From an uncultured Solirubrobacterales bacterium (lineage in GTDB: Bacteria; Actinomycetota; Thermoleophilia; Solirubrobacterales; Solirubrobacteraceae), in contig CAJBXY010000024.1 in the NCBI GenBank assembly GCA_903959665.1, forward strand, positions 1 to 5,578: 5,578 bases of DNA. The letters are read 5' to 3'. The first letter of the stretch is position 1; every line of letters starts with the position of its first letter. Under the pieces are notes generated by a model. That model made no database searches and was not told the DNA's origin. It worked only from the letters and a program-made list of their open reading frames with translations. Positions 5,380 through 5,578 of this stretch are shown here, in pieces. A program made the position numbers and the translations under genes.

Positions 5380-5578
5380 TCAGATAGCTGGTACGCCATC
5401 GGGGAGTTTCGCCATCGCATCGTCCATCTCCTGCTGCGAGAACTCAAGATTTTCGAGATTCCCAGCCAAATAGGCGTCGTATGAGGCCAAATCAAAGTTT
5501 CCGTGGCCGCAGAGACCGAACAGAATCACGCGCTCCTCGCCTGCCTGCTTGGCAGCTTCGGCCTCAGCAATCGTGACG
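5380..5578 (-). CDS. trpB: TrpB2-type tryptophan synthase beta subunit, C-terminal fragment (5' part outside window)
   Basis: The last 65 residues of a PLP-dependent fold-type II enzyme, translated by hand; the frame is open to the right edge and ends with TGA at 5382-5380. The fragment reads EERVILFGLCGHGNFDLASYDAYLAG, here cited by its key points: the G-x-C-G-H-G loop (fragment residues 21-26), FDL (28-30) and YDAYL (33-37). This matches the C-terminal part of TrpB2/TrpB-like proteins, where the usual form is LSGHGHFD. In TrpB the serine of this loop contacts the pyridine nitrogen of PLP; here it is cysteine. TrpB makes tryptophan from indole and serine, but TrpB2 paralogues outside a trp operon can have other or salvage roles. 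No trpA follows. Relatives have about 430-450 residues, so most of the gene is missing here. Confidence 0.78.
   Translation of the reverse strand, partial: VTIAEAEAAKQAGEERVILFGLCGHGNFDLASYDAYLAGNLENLEFSQQEMDDAMAKLPDGVPAI

Overview
The window looks like ordinary chromosome from a GC-rich actinobacterium. The class Thermoleophilia (Solirubrobacter-like) is my best guess. It rests on high-GC codon use, a secreted RTX-repeat protein with a cysteine-bracketed C-terminal cap of the kind I associate with that group, a CYP110-like P450, and small DUF2752 and DUF4190 membrane proteins. This is inference from remembered family resemblance; no marker gene was available.

Layout, left to right. Positions 1-1186 (minus) hold a two-gene cation/proton antiporter module. 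A KhtT-like regulatory subunit (701-1186) comes first in transcription, followed 4 nt later by a KefB/KhtU-like CPA2 antiporter (1-696) that runs off the left edge. A tRNA-Asp(GTC) gene lies just upstream on the same strand (1229-1302). Divergent from it, on plus, is a secreted RTX-type calcium-binding repeat protein (1423-2073) with a good Shine-Dalgarno and a strong intrinsic terminator (2097-2130). Immediately after the terminator comes a complete soluble cytochrome P450 (2157-3557, plus). It converges on a minus-strand group so tightly that both stop codons share one CTAG palindrome at 3554-3557.

The minus-strand group, in transcription order, is the C-terminal end of a TrpB2-type tryptophan synthase beta subunit (5380-5578, partial), a polytopic membrane protein (4605-5345), an intrinsic terminator (about 4545-4576), a proline-rich DUF4190-like membrane protein (4048-4485) and a DUF2752 membrane protein (3554-4036). 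The last two form a likely two-gene operon. TrpB and the polytopic protein may be co-transcribed.

Three genes without a Shine-Dalgarno (KhtT-like, P450, DUF4190-like) have a TANNNT hexamer 6-8 nt before the ATG, as expected for leaderless mRNAs. I found no CRISPR array, insertion sequence, phage gene, toxin-antitoxin pair or recognisable defence system. No undescribed multi-gene system is evident. The points most worth a second look are the leaderless starts, the RTX C-terminal cap, the near-identical internal repeat in the DUF4190-like gene, and the DUF4190/DUF2752 membrane pair.
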